Of a DNA stretch of 64,000 nt, positions 49,236 through 61,257 are shown in pieces; position 1 is the stretch's first letter; every line of letters starts with the position of its first letter. The notes below the pieces were generated by a model. The model was not told the origin of the DNA. It did not search any database and was given only the letters and a program-made list of their open reading frames with translations. Source of the DNA: Polytrichum commune (lineage: Eukaryota > Streptophyta > Polytrichopsida > Polytrichales > Polytrichaceae); contig OX485808.1 of the NCBI GenBank assembly GCA_950295325.1, positions 40,010,527-40,074,526 of the forward strand, written 5' to 3'. The translations under genes and the position numbers were made by a program.

Positions 49236-49860
49236 AATTACATCGAGATCCCCACTTCTAATTACTCTTAGAGGGGATGCTCACAGAGAATGGGAGGAAC
49301 GAATCTATGCTTAAAATTCAGGATTCAAATGCTGAAATCGGAAAGAGTTCAAAGCAAGAAACAAATTGGTTGCAAAAAGCTTAAATGAGAGATGTGAAAC
49401 TCTGGTATACAGTTAGTATTACTTGCAAGGTCCTCTTCACTGGTTCAGGATAGGATGCAACAAAGCTTGAAGTCAAAACTACCTAACATCACTTCAGTAT
49501 GTAAAATATAAAGAGCGATGCAGAAGAGAAATGTGAGTAGAGAGGGAGGAGGGAGAAGGGTGAATCACTCAGGGGACGGAGAGGAGAGGAGGAAGGGGAG
49601 TGGAGAGATGAGCAATGAGAGCTGAATTCTGATGCAACCATTGGGCAGTCAAAAGACGCATCTCTTCAGGGCCATCCAATAACTATGAAACATAGAAAAT
49701 ACATATATTGATTTAATTTTTTTATGAAAGAATAGTGTAATCTACATTTGGAATTCATTAGAGTCAGGTTGGATTGGAACTCCCTTCTTTTGCAGCTAAT
49801 GAGATAATGACAGTAATGTACTTATTCTGAACACAAGGCTGCTACTGCAGCAAATGAAGC

Positions 49861-52800
49861 TTACAGCTGGGGAACAAATTCCAGGTGTACAAGTAACCGA
49901 ACACCTTGATAAGCAACTCCTTTCTTGTCAAATAATTGCAAACATCGGTAGCCTGTCTTCAGCTCAGGAATAGGAAGACAGGTTTGACCACCAAAATCAT
50001 CTTTGTCAGACATGTCGAACTCATGGACCTCGACACGAAGTAGAGCCATCTCTGGGAGTGTCAAAGGGAACTCAAATTGGCTCTCCCAGTTTGGCGTCCA
50101 GTCATCCTCAATGGTCTTCGTTTTCTTCATGAGAGTATCAGCAGGGACTCCTGCAATACCAACCTGCACGAATGTTCCATCCTTGTCAATGTCAAGGATT
50201 TTTTGGTCTACATGCTTTCAGACGACACCCCGGATCTTCAGCAACGTGAGAGTAACGGCAGACACATCTGAGAGTCAGGGATCATTGAAGCTTACCCGGG
50301 TGTAGAAGTCCGGGGGAGAGAACCGGTCAAAATGATGTTTACCAAACCTCTCCAACCAGCCACCACCTGTCAGTACCTTCACCTGGAACACAAATGCAGG
50401 TCATGTCAAAATCTACACTTCACACGTTTCAACTACTCTCTATTTCCAGATGAACGTCCCACATTACAGCCACATCTAAGCTCCTGGTTCACTTTGGGAA
50501 GCCTTCCTAACGATGTCCTTTCTGTTCAAGAACAAGAGGCTGCTACATTGACGAGTCATCCAGGCACACAATCGTGCAACTGGTTCCTTCCCAAGTGAAT
50601 CTGCATATTGGTAAGTACAGTAGGAAGAATGCATTCATACGAACAAAACGAAAAGGATTTGTAAGGTCGTAGAAGACACCAAAATAATTGCACTTGGATG
50701 TAAGACACAAGAATACCTTTCCATCCCAATTATGAACACTGTGAATGTAGTGTACCTTAAGTAGTGTTTTAACTGGCCGTATATCTGTGGGGTTGAATAA
50801 CCTCTGCCCATTTTCAGTTTCAAGAAGGAAGCGAGGCTTCCTGACATACCCACATCCTCCGTTTGCCCTGAAAAATCCTTGAACTAACCAAAGAGGCCTG
50901 CCATATCCCTGATGTGAATTAGAAACGAGATATTAGTAGAAATTCCGCAGCTGTTGCTTCCAGCAGTAATATGGAGATATTGCAAATGGATGGCTCACAA
51001 GAAAGACCGCTAATAACATGTAGCATGCACAGACATCAAATACAAGCCTTCAATGGTGGAAATAATTATGATATGCTTACCTGCATGTTGAAAGCAACCA
51101 TTTGAGCACCATGTGTCCAGGACACTAGTGGGTTGTAATTAGAAGAGTTGAATCTTAAGCCATAAGGATAGACTCGTACTATGTTCCTCTGTGAGAACCT
51201 GTGTTCATGAAGTTCTTTTAAAGTCAGAACCCCCTCAAACCAGGGACAAATTTTCCTTATTTTCAGATTAGTTATTACATTGAGTTCATGTCCGTTTTTA
51301 TTGAACGGACAAGGAGGACAATAGAATGGTCAACCCAACTCAGGTGAAAGCATACCACTAAGCACAAAATCACAACATGGAAGGAAGGAAAGGAAATATT
51401 GTGAAGCTAAAGACTTATAGCCTGTAATGACTAGGAATAGATATACTCACAAAATAAGCGCATCGGGATGTGCTTTTGCAACTTTTTCCAACTGCGGCTC
51501 ACTCAAACTCACACGCTTTACAACCTCCTCAACTGCCAAAGAGTCCTTTATCGAATTTCCTGATGGCTTTCCTGACCGAATTGTGATGAGGCGTGCATAA
51601 CTTGGATCAATAACCAGTCGAGTATCTTCAGCTTCATCGGTACTGGCAATTTGTTTCACGAAGTCTGGTTCAGAAAAATTCTGCACAGACACAATCTGTG
51701 TCATGGCACTGTACGTTCTTGATAACTAATAGCAGTTTCCGAACATGAAGCATGCATTAGTTGTACTAAAAAACAAAGTTACCTCATCTAGGGGCTTTGC
51801 CACATATTCTGGGACTTCCTCACCCCATCCTTCCTCTGCTTTGTCCTTGACAAGTTCCTCCACTTTCTCCTCCTGCGTGTCTTCCTCTTCAAGCTTCTCC
51901 TGCAGAGCTGGTGTGATTTCTGCTTGAGACTCCAGATACTCCTTGGGTGGTTTTGTAGAGACCATTATGCGCCCTTTCAAAGACTCTGGACAGGGAAATT
52001 CTTTCATGGGCTCCTCTGTTTCAGGAAAGTACAAAACCTTTCCCAAAACTTGCTTGATAATCTGCACGGTTGCAAAAGCACAATTAGTAAAAGCAGCCAC
52101 GAAGTTCCAGTAAAAGCAGGGGCACAGAAGACTACTCTTTCAATGAATGAGCTACTCTGGCAAATTGAATAGAACACTCCAGACACACTCTTGGTGACAA
52201 CCTTCCTTTGGTATTCATCTGCATCTTTCTGAGACTTCTAGTACTAAATTCCAGCTCATAGAGAATGAGGGAAAATGTAAAGAACATGGTGAATTGACTT
52301 ATATGAAGCAAGAGACGGTTCACTATTGAGAGACAATGAAAGAATGCAAATTTTTGGAAACAAATGAAGGGCATACTGTTGAAGCTTCGCTCTGTAGGGC
52401 TTTTGGAAGATGGTCCTCCAACGTAATAATAACAGGATACATAGAGGCAACGAATGCATTATCCCTGATGGCAACTATGCACTCTTTAAAATCGACAGGT
52501 GCTGTCAACGTCCTGTAAGGTGACAAAAGCACAATGGCATTAAAAAACAAACTTAGTAAAAAACGAATCATAATACCTCATTCTAGTCATTGTGTTTTTA
52601 ACTTTCAACTGCAACAGGTTACATCTGCAATCCTACCCTGAGACAGAATTTAAGTATCAAGCACTACACATCACTTGACAAAACTACCTTGATTCGTATC
52701 AGAAGATATATATTGTGATCATGTTCAGACAGAACCTCGTCTACTGTACAAACACACAGCCGAAGTATGTGATTCCGTACAGAATACAACACAATAATCC

Positions 52801-53824
52801 GTACTTGCCATGGAGCACTTGGATTTTGGTTTTGTTGGAGTTCGGCCAAAGGTCCAATTCAATCACGCGCACTCCTTTTTTCAAAGCATTCACAATGGGA
52901 ACCACACTGCAGTCACTGCTTAGCTGATTTCCAGTCAGGTATGAATTATGGCCTGTGTAGATGTAATAGTGAGACAGCGGTTGCTTCATGTCATGATGAA
53001 CCTGAAAGATAACAAGTGAATATGCTTAATTATCTGCATCACAAGCTATTTGCTCCAAGGCACCGCAGAGCTTGAGGAGAAATTTCATTCAGCTTTGCAT
53101 CAAGCGACATGTCGAGGAGCTGAGCATAATAGAAAATTTAGAAGCATAACTACAGAGCACCTTCAATTTGAGACCTGAAAACGATACAGCACCGTAAAAT
53201 TCCAAAGGGTAGAAGGATCACATTTGTTTCTAGGATAATACAGTCCTTCTATGATAAGATTCTCCAGTAGAATAAGAAAAAGACTAGAACCACAATTACA
53301 GAGCACATTCAACCTGAGACCTGAAAACAATACAGCACTGTAAAATTCGAAAGGACAGAACCTGATCACATGTGTTCCTAGCATAATATAGTCAGACTAC
53401 CATAAGATTTTTCGATAGCATATATGAAAATTAGAAGCACAACAAAAACAGAGGACCTTTCAACTTGAGACCTGAAAACGACACAGGACCGTCAAATTCA
53501 AAGGGGCAGAAGGATCACATTTTTTTCCAGCGGCGGATTCAGGGTGGGGTCGAGCAAAAGCTTCAGGAAATCGTCCAAGTTAAGTTCACCATGGCGTACC
53601 CTGCTCCCGATAAGGCCTAGCTGCCGATTTAAGAGATTCTGCGCCTGCTCCAGCGTTGCGTTTGGCTCACCTTGCACTTCTCTCAGAAACAAAAGCAACT
53701 TGCTTGCATCCAACTTCCCGTCGGTTGCATATTTTTCAAACACATCTTGAATATCTTTAGGCGCTTCTCCAGTAGCTCCCTTGAAGTGCCGCCTGAAGCA
53801 TCCAAATAAACTAAAGCTCGTCAT
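49861..53824 (-). CDS. PLC: phosphoinositide-specific phospholipase C (plant type)
   Basis: PI-PLC cleaves phosphoinositides to diacylglycerol and inositol phosphate at the membrane in a Ca2+-dependent way. Nine exons in phase: 53824-53519, 53001-52805, 52512-52377, 52061-51783, 51680-51451, 51198-51081, 50908-50756, 50382-50296 and 50163-49861, giving 602 residues, the usual plant size. Order: EF-hand-like N-region ([20 protein letters not shown]); X domain from residue 103 with [15 protein letters not shown] (catalytic His120), ELDLWP (Glu150, Asp152), LHGKTLT (His166) and TLEDHL (Glu200); an acidic X-Y linker ([20 protein letters not shown]); Y domain ([36 protein letters not shown]); C2 domain with [20 protein letters not shown]. 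No PH domain, as in all plant PLCs. All catalytic residues are present. The start is the first in-frame ATG before the EF-like region. Confidence 0.95.
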
Positions 53825-54850
53825 CGTGGCAACTTCCACCTCTCCCCAATAGGTCTTAGATTCTTCTTTGCCGATTTCAGCCAGTAAGTTCCCTCTCTGA
53901 CCTGAATGAGCCTTTGATTTTCTCTGCTTCAAGGATATTGGCAGCAGCGACTTGGATTCCAATTATCAAAGGTCGGTGTTGTAATCGTTTAAGAGCAGTA
54001 ACACTTCCTCAGTGTACATTCAAATTTATCTGGTTTTCTTTATCTTTCAGCCTTTCGACACTAGTAATCTGTGCGTGCTGGAAAAATGAAGAGCAATGCG
54101 ATTGCCACCACTATCCTGATAAAGTAAACGTGCAATTGCTGCATCACATTTGCCAGAACCTCTATCTTCAACAGACGAGATCAGTATATTTGATTCTCGT
54201 CAAAGGAATCCTCAAAAGCTACCGATTAGACCAGTACTGAGGAATCTAAGAGATGACGTTGGTCCAGTTCTTTAGGTTCAATCCAGCCCCCTGCATAACA
54301 AAAGATCAATATAACGTCAGTCAACCTCGAACAAAAAAGAATAGAATTAAGCTTAAAGAAGAAAATAAGCACATTTCATAGCTACTAAAACTAATTTAAG
54401 CGCAGAACCAACTAGAGGCATTTGACTCACGAGATCGCATCTGCCAAACCGTCCTTATAATCTTTTTAGAGGATTTCACGTTACTTGATATGTAGTCTGA
54501 GATGGGATTGTGAATCGAGGTCTAATAAATTAACCTCGGGAGCAAAAGGTTGCAAGGCAAACGCAGCTCCACATTCAATCGTCTTCTCACAAGGAATTTG
54601 CGCTACTTCGAATCTTAATACCATCGGATCAAGACAAGACAAGACAAGATTATTCTATTCTACCAATGGTCACCTCTACCAGGATCTCCCAAGTCCATTC
54701 ACTACTGCAACAAAGAAGATAATCCATCACCGCGAACCCCTCTCGCAAGTATTCAGCAAACAGAATGAGACCCTCAACAATTCTCATCCATTCTTCTAAA
54801 AGAAACCGCCAGATCTAGAGTTATTACAGTGCGCAGAAATCAGCAAGACA
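53825..54850 (-). promoter_or_regulatory. presumed PLC leader and proximal upstream region
   Basis: No coding frame of note. In-frame sequence just upstream of the PLC ATG is open back to 53962 but lacks another ATG, so the leader is non-coding. A leader intron is possible. Short frames on the plus strand have no support. Confidence 0.4.
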
Positions 54851-55330
54851 AAAAAAATTCCGGAGCTCGCTTCCATCCGCATTCAAAACGCTTGCATTCT
54901 CTAAAGAATGCCTGACCAGAATGCGACAGGGAAAAAATGCCAGCACAAGCTTCAATCTACAAACTAGCGTGAGGGAGCATTCACACAGAAAGGTAACTTC
55001 CATACGACAAATTCCGGAGTTCGCTTGCATCCACAGCAAAAACGCGTGCATTCTTTAAAGAAGACACAACAAGCAGTGGAAAAGAATAAGTGAAGTACCA
55101 GCACAGCAGCGGCAATCTACAAACTGGTCATCCACACAAAAAGGTCAGGAAGAAGAAATCCACCTCGGATGGAAGAATTCCGGGGCTCGTTTCCATCCAC
55201 ATCTAAAACGCTTGCATTCTTAAAGACAAGTCACAAGAAGTGGTAAAGAATAAGCAAAGTACCAGCACAGCAGTGGCAATCTACAAACTGGTCAAGAAGC
55301 AGAAATTCACCTCGGGGGGGTGGAACCGCG
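54850..55330 (+). repeat. three-copy ~160-bp tandem repeat upstream of PLC
   Basis: Copies begin near 54857, 55010 and 55174 with ATTCCGG(A/G)G(C/T)TCG.TT(C/G)CATCC, followed by AAAACGC(T/G)TGCATTCT and later CAATCTACAAACT. Copies 2 and 3 also share AAGAATAAG..AAGTACCAGCACAGCAG. The array lies just upstream of the PLC leader and may carry promoter elements in multiple copies. Confidence 0.7.
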
Positions 55331-55740
55331 AGATCCAGAGCGAATGTGGCTCGAAATTCGGACTACACGGGCTCGTGAGGTGCAGTGCGGCGACAGAAGG
55401 TGCAAAACATTATGCACTTCGCCCGCGCACACCGGAACCAGAGGTGCAGTCGCGGCCGGTGGCCGCGGGGAAGGTAGGCATGGGGGGGAGCTTAACTGCT
55501 GCCTGGCTATGGTGTGTGGGAAAATGGCCGTTGCGCAAGGCGCTAAGACTAGGAGCACGCGTTGTGCGAGGAGAAGATCATCGCCCGGCGAACCTATGGG
55601 CGGTAGGGTACATCCAGACCCATCGTTTCACCGGTTGTGACACGCGGACCCGGAGAACAGAGGGTCGGTATGTGGGATCCTTGGCGCACCCAAGATTCAC
55701 CGGGTCCCCCGCCCTCCACCTCAGCAAAGCCCGGTGAAAG
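55311..55740. other. GC-rich tract distal to PLC
   Basis: Locally much higher G+C than its surroundings, with many CpG (CGCGGCCGGTGGCCGCGGGG near 55452). Frames are open on both strands for up to 165 codons without recognisable homology or ATG starts. Best read as a CpG-rich promoter-like tract or a remnant of another element; I cannot decide. Confidence 0.35.
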
Positions 55741-55955
55741 GGCGGACCACCCGTTATTTCTCGAAAGATGGATAAGTGAATGCATGGATGGAATCTGTTT
55801 TCTGCTCTGGATGGTATACTGCAGGCCAAGCTATTTCTGGCCTGCACACATGGTGCATGGTGCAAAGCATCGACGGCTGTGCTCTTGTGAGTGACTATTA
55901 TGTAAGCTTGTGATTGGGCTTTGCAAATTGGTGGTAGAATAACTTTGTGCTATTA

Positions 55956-57345
55956 CAAGTTGCACGTGATAAGAGCATTTTGTGAACATCCATGTTACAA
56001 TGATTCTCTCAATAGTCACATGTGTGGGTTTAATCTCCGGAAGCAAGCGGCACGCTTAGGGCCACTTCACACGTGAGAGTGAGAGTTCGTTGACACCATG
56101 GACCATGAAGTCGGACCATGGAAGATGGCCTTTTCCCATGGTCCGACTTGATGGTCCAACTTCCATGGTCTCATTTCTTGAACAATCAATTTATGAAGCC
56201 TTTGGGCCCCTCACTAGGTGTATATTGAATGTGGACCAAGAGAAATGATCATGCACCAAAAATAGAAGGTGCTGAATTTTTTAGTATATGCCCAAAAAGG
56301 GATTTTTTGTTAAAAAAATTCAAGTTTGACCATTCTCTTGTCTTCTCTTCCCCAAACAAAATTCATAAAAAAAATATCATAACAACATTTCTTTGCTATG
56401 GGCCTTTGTCCTTTTCTACTAAAGTACCTCTTTTGCCTCTCCCACCGCAAAACTTGTTGGACCATGTCAGTGGATAATGTAGGCCTTAAAATGTGTCTTT
56501 TGGGGGCCCTGAACTTCATGATCACTCTGACATTTTTCCTTTGGTGTATACCAAAGTGGTCCTGAGACAAGTTCAACAATCACTCACAAATTTTATAGGG
56601 CCTTGGGACGACTTCATGGTCCGTGGTGTAAATAGCCCATGAGAGCCCGTGACATTACCCTTCAAGCACTCTCATTGGTGGAAAAGGCGGAGCCAGTCCA
56701 AGTTCGCTTCACACTACGCTTGAGGGACCGATATAATAAGTGAATGCAAGATGGATGTAAAGTCTACATGGATCCCTAAGTGGCGTCAAATGGGTCATGT
56801 TTCATGGTCACTTGGTTTATTTTCAAAAACCACCTCTTGGAGGTAGGCCTAACACCAAACCGGGATACCATGGCACTCTGATTTCTCACAACCGTTGATT
56901 TATTGTATATTATCATGTGTGAGGACCCCAACTGAATATAAATTCATTGAAATAGCATTTGGTTGAGGGCCACGTCACATATGACTTCACACTACACTTG
57001 AGGATCCGTGACCACACTACATGATTTTGGAAGTGTGTGTGGGACAACCTTTGGAAACTTTCTTTTGGACTCTCATAATTTCATGGGCACAGCTCTTGGC
57101 TTGTGTGGAAGTGGCCCTTATTCCACTGATAAAGTCTTATAACTTTTGAATTTTTTAATTGCTTGCCAAATGAGTGAGAAGCAAGTTTAAGCAAACCCTC
57201 TAAATTATTGTGATAAGACTTAGATTTGGCAAGTTATGGATAAGTATTACAAGTTGCACATGGTAAGTGTGTTTTTAACCATCATTGTACAATAATTCCC
57301 ACGATAGTTGGATGTTTAGGCATTTCCGGAAGCAAGCCACATGCT
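55956..57345 (+). repeat. diverged ~95-bp direct repeat pair
   Basis: 55956-56060 and 57250-57345 share AAGTTGCAC.TG.TAAG, ATCAT.GTACAAT.ATTC-like sequence and TCCGGAAGCAAGC..CA(C/T)GCTTA. Non-coding; the space between holds no gene I can support. Confidence 0.5.
56100..56157. repeat. 22-bp inverted repeat (hairpin)
   Basis: Arms 56100-56121 and 56136-56157 (built on AGTCGGACCATGG and CCATGGTCCGACT) pair at 21 of 22 positions around a 14-nt loop. No transposon signature is attached. Confidence 0.75.
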
Positions 57346-57524
57346 TATTCCACATATAAAATCTTGAAATGTTGAGTTTTTAATTGCTTATTAATTGCAA
57401 GAGAGGGGCAAGTTCAAAGCAATCATCTAGATCCTTTTTCACATGTCAAAAAGATAGTTAGTTGACAGACAACTAAAATTTTGTTTTCTCTGTCGATGAT
57501 GGATAAATAATGTCTTCTTCTTTT

Positions 57525-57690
57525 CTTTTCTTTTTAGACAGAAGGTCGACATGCCACCGCCAAAGCACAAGAGGTAGTTGACCACCTAGCAAGTTAATTC
57601 TCTGTCAAGTAAAGAGGAAATTTCAAAGTCGGGAATTGAACCGCCAACCTCTTCCAACAATGTAGATTTGTGATTTGTCAATTATGGACT
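57525..57690 (-). mobile_element. SINE-like copy, minus orientation
   Basis: The reverse complement runs GGAAGAGGTTGGCGGTTCAA then TTCCCGACTTTGAAAT, and later AGGTGGTCAACTACCTCTTG and TGCTTTGGCGGTGGCATGTC, ending in an A-rich tail (AAAAAGAAAAGAAAAG). It is clearly the same family as 59613-59796. GGTTCAATTCC resembles a pol III B box. Target duplication not found; 5' end approximate. Confidence 0.6.
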
Positions 57691-59594
57691 CCATGGATGG
57701 CATAAGCATGTAACATTGGTCCAAAAAATTGTGAAAATCATTGTACATTGATGTCGGACATGCTCTAATTTTTTGGATGATGTCACCCATTTCTCATCCA
57801 CTTAACCGGGACCGGTACATGGAACTTGACCCTAAGAGGTTGGTTTCTAGTTGGAATTTGTGGGCTTGCAATTTTGATAATAGAGTTATATGAAAAAGTC
57901 CCTCATAGAAGACGAAATTGTGGGTTCAATCCTTCTTTGAGGAAACTTTATATTTAGAGCTCGGTAGCTCATCGTTTATTGGAACTTATTTTGAAAGTTT
58001 GGATGAAATTTTTGGGACTTCTTAGGGCCGCTTCACACTATGCCCGTCCAAGTCGAGAGGTTGTGGGATGGAATGGCCAAACTTTGTTCAGAGTCCAAAG
58101 AAATGGGCTGATAAATAGCCAATAAAATATAGGGGTTGGAGCCTTCAGGTAGGCACAGTGTGAAGGCTCCAAAGGCCAAGCCCAAAGCCCAAACCTTTGG
58201 CCATGAACTCCCATAGCATCTCTACTTGGACGGCCATAGTGTGAAGCCTCCAAAGGCCAAGCCCAAAGTCCAAAGTAAGAAGGAGCACCCACTTTATTCC
58301 TTGTCCAAAACAAACCCTCCAATCTAACGGTCAACATCTTGTCAATGTTTGTTTTTTTTTATGAAAAAAAATTGATTGCCTCTCGACCATGGGTTGGGTT
58401 TCCATTCCCATCTGACCCAAACTTCCTTCGAAAGTCCATCGCCTTGGTAAAAAAACATTGCCATGTAGGCATCTTACATTATGACAGCCTTTGGACTTTG
58501 GCCTTTAGTGTGAAGGGTCAAGAGGCTGAATTAGGGTTTCTTGCAATCTGGTTGGTGGACACCGACGGCCTCTCAACCTTCGGCCATAGTGTGAAGTGGT
58601 CCTTATTTCCACCTGTCATACTTTGAGAGAATTTTAAAATCTAAAATAAGGTATGCACATGGGACTTGCTATCCTCAATCCCGGATAGACCAATGCAAGG
58701 CTAGCTTGGCCCACCCATCCTTATAGGACAAGCTAGAAAATTGATTTTTAATAGCCCAACACCACTCTTTCTTAATAATGCTTCAAGCATTAAGAAAACT
58801 TGAATGACTCTGTGTTAATTCTCATAAACTCAAGATTTGAGACTAAACCCATAGTTTCATCTCCTTTACTTTACAATAACTCTACCCTTCTTGCAAGTTT
58901 GGCAATGTTGGTGCAATGGATACTTAACTAAATGAGAATCGTTTGGAGGCCAAAGGTCTACGCGTGTCAGGCTTTATTTTGCAATGGTAGAGAAGATGAT
59001 AATTTCTTCCAGGGCCCAGCTGGGCGCTTTGGAAAACATGATGGGATGGATGATAAAGTAGGCTTGGTCAAATTCTCATGGACGGTTGTGGATGAGAGTT
59101 CGGTCGAGTCGTTTCCAGGAGACCAAGCTTCCTGTGCAATCGGGATTGAGTACAGATGTTTGATGGATGGATGATAATGACAAATTGGTGGATTCGGTGG
59201 ATGGCAAAGCCGATTGACAGGTTGGATTTGGGCTTTAGGAAGTTGTTCAATGGATGGATGATAATAATTTGGAGGCCTAGCTGCACAAGTTGTGCGTGCT
59301 CTGGGCTGTGATTGGGGCAGGTTAAGGCGAAAAGGGATTTCGTGACTCGGCCATTTCCAAAATCTCAGATAGGGTTTTGGAATTATTCGTATCCAGAGTT
59401 TTTGTCCACCAGTGTGCATTGAAGGGACGGTGAAAGGTGCCAAGTCTCTTGTAAAATGGAAAGATACATGTGCACATAAAACATGCAAGATTTAGAAAGA
59501 ATAATCAAAATATTAATATCGATTTCCTACCTCCCAGCCTTCCCCCTACTGGTTAAGTTACCGGTTATGTTACGATGGTTAGATGGCACGTTCT
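57691..59594. other. intergenic, no gene; short local duplications
   Basis: 58150-58285 contains two copies of GGCTCCAAAGGCCAAGCCCA-type sequence (CTCCAAAGGCCAAGCCCAAAG) near phrases AGTGTGAAG.CTCC, with relatives at 58490-58600. I see nothing encoding a recognisable product; the minus frame at 58967-59488 lacks homology. Confidence 0.45.
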
Positions 59595-59612
59595 ACTAGT
59601 CACGCAATTGGT

Positions 59613-59796
59613 CCGGGATGACCCTAAACTACCGGATGATGGTGGAGACATATCCAAATCTCAAGGAAGAGGTTGGGCGGTTTGATTCCCGGTTGTGAAA
59701 TCTCCTCTCTACATGATGAAAAACTTGTCAAGTGGTCAACTGCCTCTTCTGCTTTGGCGTTGGCCTGTCAGCCTTCGGTCTTAAAAAAAAGAAAAA
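59613..59796 (+). mobile_element. SINE-like insertion with 18-bp target duplication
   Basis: The 184-bp insert is flanked by ACTAGTCACGCAATTGGT (59595-59612) and ACTAGTCACGCAACTGGT (59797-59814), one mismatch. It contains GGTTTGATTCCCGG (pol III B-box-like; consensus GGTTCGANNCC) and ends in TTAAAAAAAAGAAAAA. A-rich tail plus long target duplication indicates insertion by a LINE-type machinery. A related copy lies at 57525-57690 on the other strand. Box A is not clear. Confidence 0.75.
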
Positions 59797-59940
59797 ACTA
59801 GTCACGCAACTGGTAGATTCACCACTATTGTAACATACCAATATCTACCTCTAGAAGCTTACTGGCTAGGGTTCCTATATCATCCTGCTACTAGTCTAAT
59901 TATACTATCAATACTTTCGGTTACTTCCTTATACACTACG

Positions 59941-59969
59941 GTTTTTTTTTTCTCTCTCTCTCTCTCTCA
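59941..59969 (+). repeat. T9 plus (CT)n microsatellite
   Basis: A run of T followed by about nine CT dinucleotides. Simple repeat without further context. Confidence 0.9.
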
Positions 59970-60125
59970 TCATCTTGGTTCTTTGAAATAGAATATTCCC
60001 TCATGGGCTGCCCGGGAAAAAAGTAAGGAAAAAAATGAAATTTAAGGATGCCAATAAGTCTTGGGCGACTTCTGGTATTATAGTTTTCTGGTAACCAAAA
60101 TCTGCTCGTTCTTGTTCCTATCGAG

Positions 60126-60156
60126 AGAGCTACGAGTCTCTGAGACTCGTAGCTCT
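60126..60156. repeat. 31-nt near-perfect palindrome
   Basis: AGAGCTACGAGTCTC and GAGACTCGTAGCTCT are perfect 15-nt arms around one central base. It could form a strong hairpin in RNA or a cruciform in DNA. It lies about 300 bp upstream of the minisatellite. Confidence 0.9.
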
Positions 60157-60455
60157 GTAGTTTCCCAACAACTAAGTCTTACCTTCACTTGCTCCTAATT
60201 GAGGGTTAAAGGTTTTTAGGTTTTGCGGCAAGGTTGAGGAACACTCAGTCTACATAGACATGTTGCCGCATCTAGATCTCTCACTTTGAGTTTACAGAGC
60301 CTCAAACTCTGCGACACCATTCTCAACTGCGTAGTGGTAGTCTCAAGATTTGCTACTATGAGTGATCTGAGGACTTGCAGAGATCCAAAAAAACAAGATG
60401 AGCAAACCAGGATCAGCCTCTGAGGAGTTCAAGGTGGAAAATATAAGCCTTGTAG

Positions 60456-60990
60456 GCGGATCGCAAAGAACGTTGCGAAAAATGATTATTGGAAGCCGAT
60501 CGCAAAGAACGTTGCGAAAAACGATCATTAGAAGCCAATCTCTGTGAACGTTGCGAAAAACGATTATTGGAAGCTGATCTCTGTGAACGTTGCGAAAAAC
60601 AATTATTGAAAGCAAATCTCAGTGAATGTCGTGAAAAACGATTATTGGAAGCCGATCGCAGTGAGCGTCGCGAAAAACAATCATTGGAAGCCGATCGCAA
60701 AGAACGTTGCGAAAAACGATTATTGGAAGCCGATCGCAATGAACGTCACGAAAATCGATCATTGGAAGCCAATCTCTGTGAACGTTGCCAAAAGCGATTA
60801 TTGGAAGCAAATCTCAGTGATTGTCGTGAAAAACGATTATTGGAAGTCAACCTCAGTGAACGTCGTGAAAAACGATCACCGGAAGCTGATCTCAATGAAC
60901 GTTGCGAGAAATTATTATTGAAAGCCAATCTCAGTGAACATTGCGAAAACCGATTGTTGGAAGACAATCTCAATGAACGGCACAGTGATT
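60456..60990 (+). repeat. 39-bp minisatellite encoding a 13-residue repeat
   Basis: Fourteen units of 39 bp (13 full plus a partial last), each close to GGAAGCCGATC....GAACGTTGCGAAAAACGATTATT. The plus frame from 60485 stays open over 13 units to a stop at 60990 and would encode LLEAD(R/L)xERCEKR repeats, rich in Glu, Arg, Leu and Cys, a possible helix or coiled coil. The first unit has an in-frame TGA and no ATG precedes the open part. Because 39 is a multiple of three, the other strand is also open for over 100 codons, so coding status is unproven. Confidence 0.85.
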
Positions 60991-61257
60991 GAAGCGGATG
61001 GCACGATCGATATCTTTGTCGGTGATCATGTTGGGATGCTGGAATGTGAGGTGAAATGAAATGAAATGAAATTGATTTTAGAGTCCAGTAAGCCTGAAGT
61101 GGAGAACAAGTCGGGGGAGGTGGTCAGTGAGAGTTATTTTGCCCATCGGATGTGACCACGCTCATGTTTGTTCAGTTCGTTTTGGATAATGTTCTTACTT
61201 GGGAGTGATGATCGATACTGTACCTCTGAACTCACCTATATATGTAAGGAAATGCTA

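Noticed and set aside
55240..55737. 165-codon plus frame in the GC-rich tract
   Set aside because: It lacks an ATG start, overlaps open minus frames, and is explained by high G+C content.
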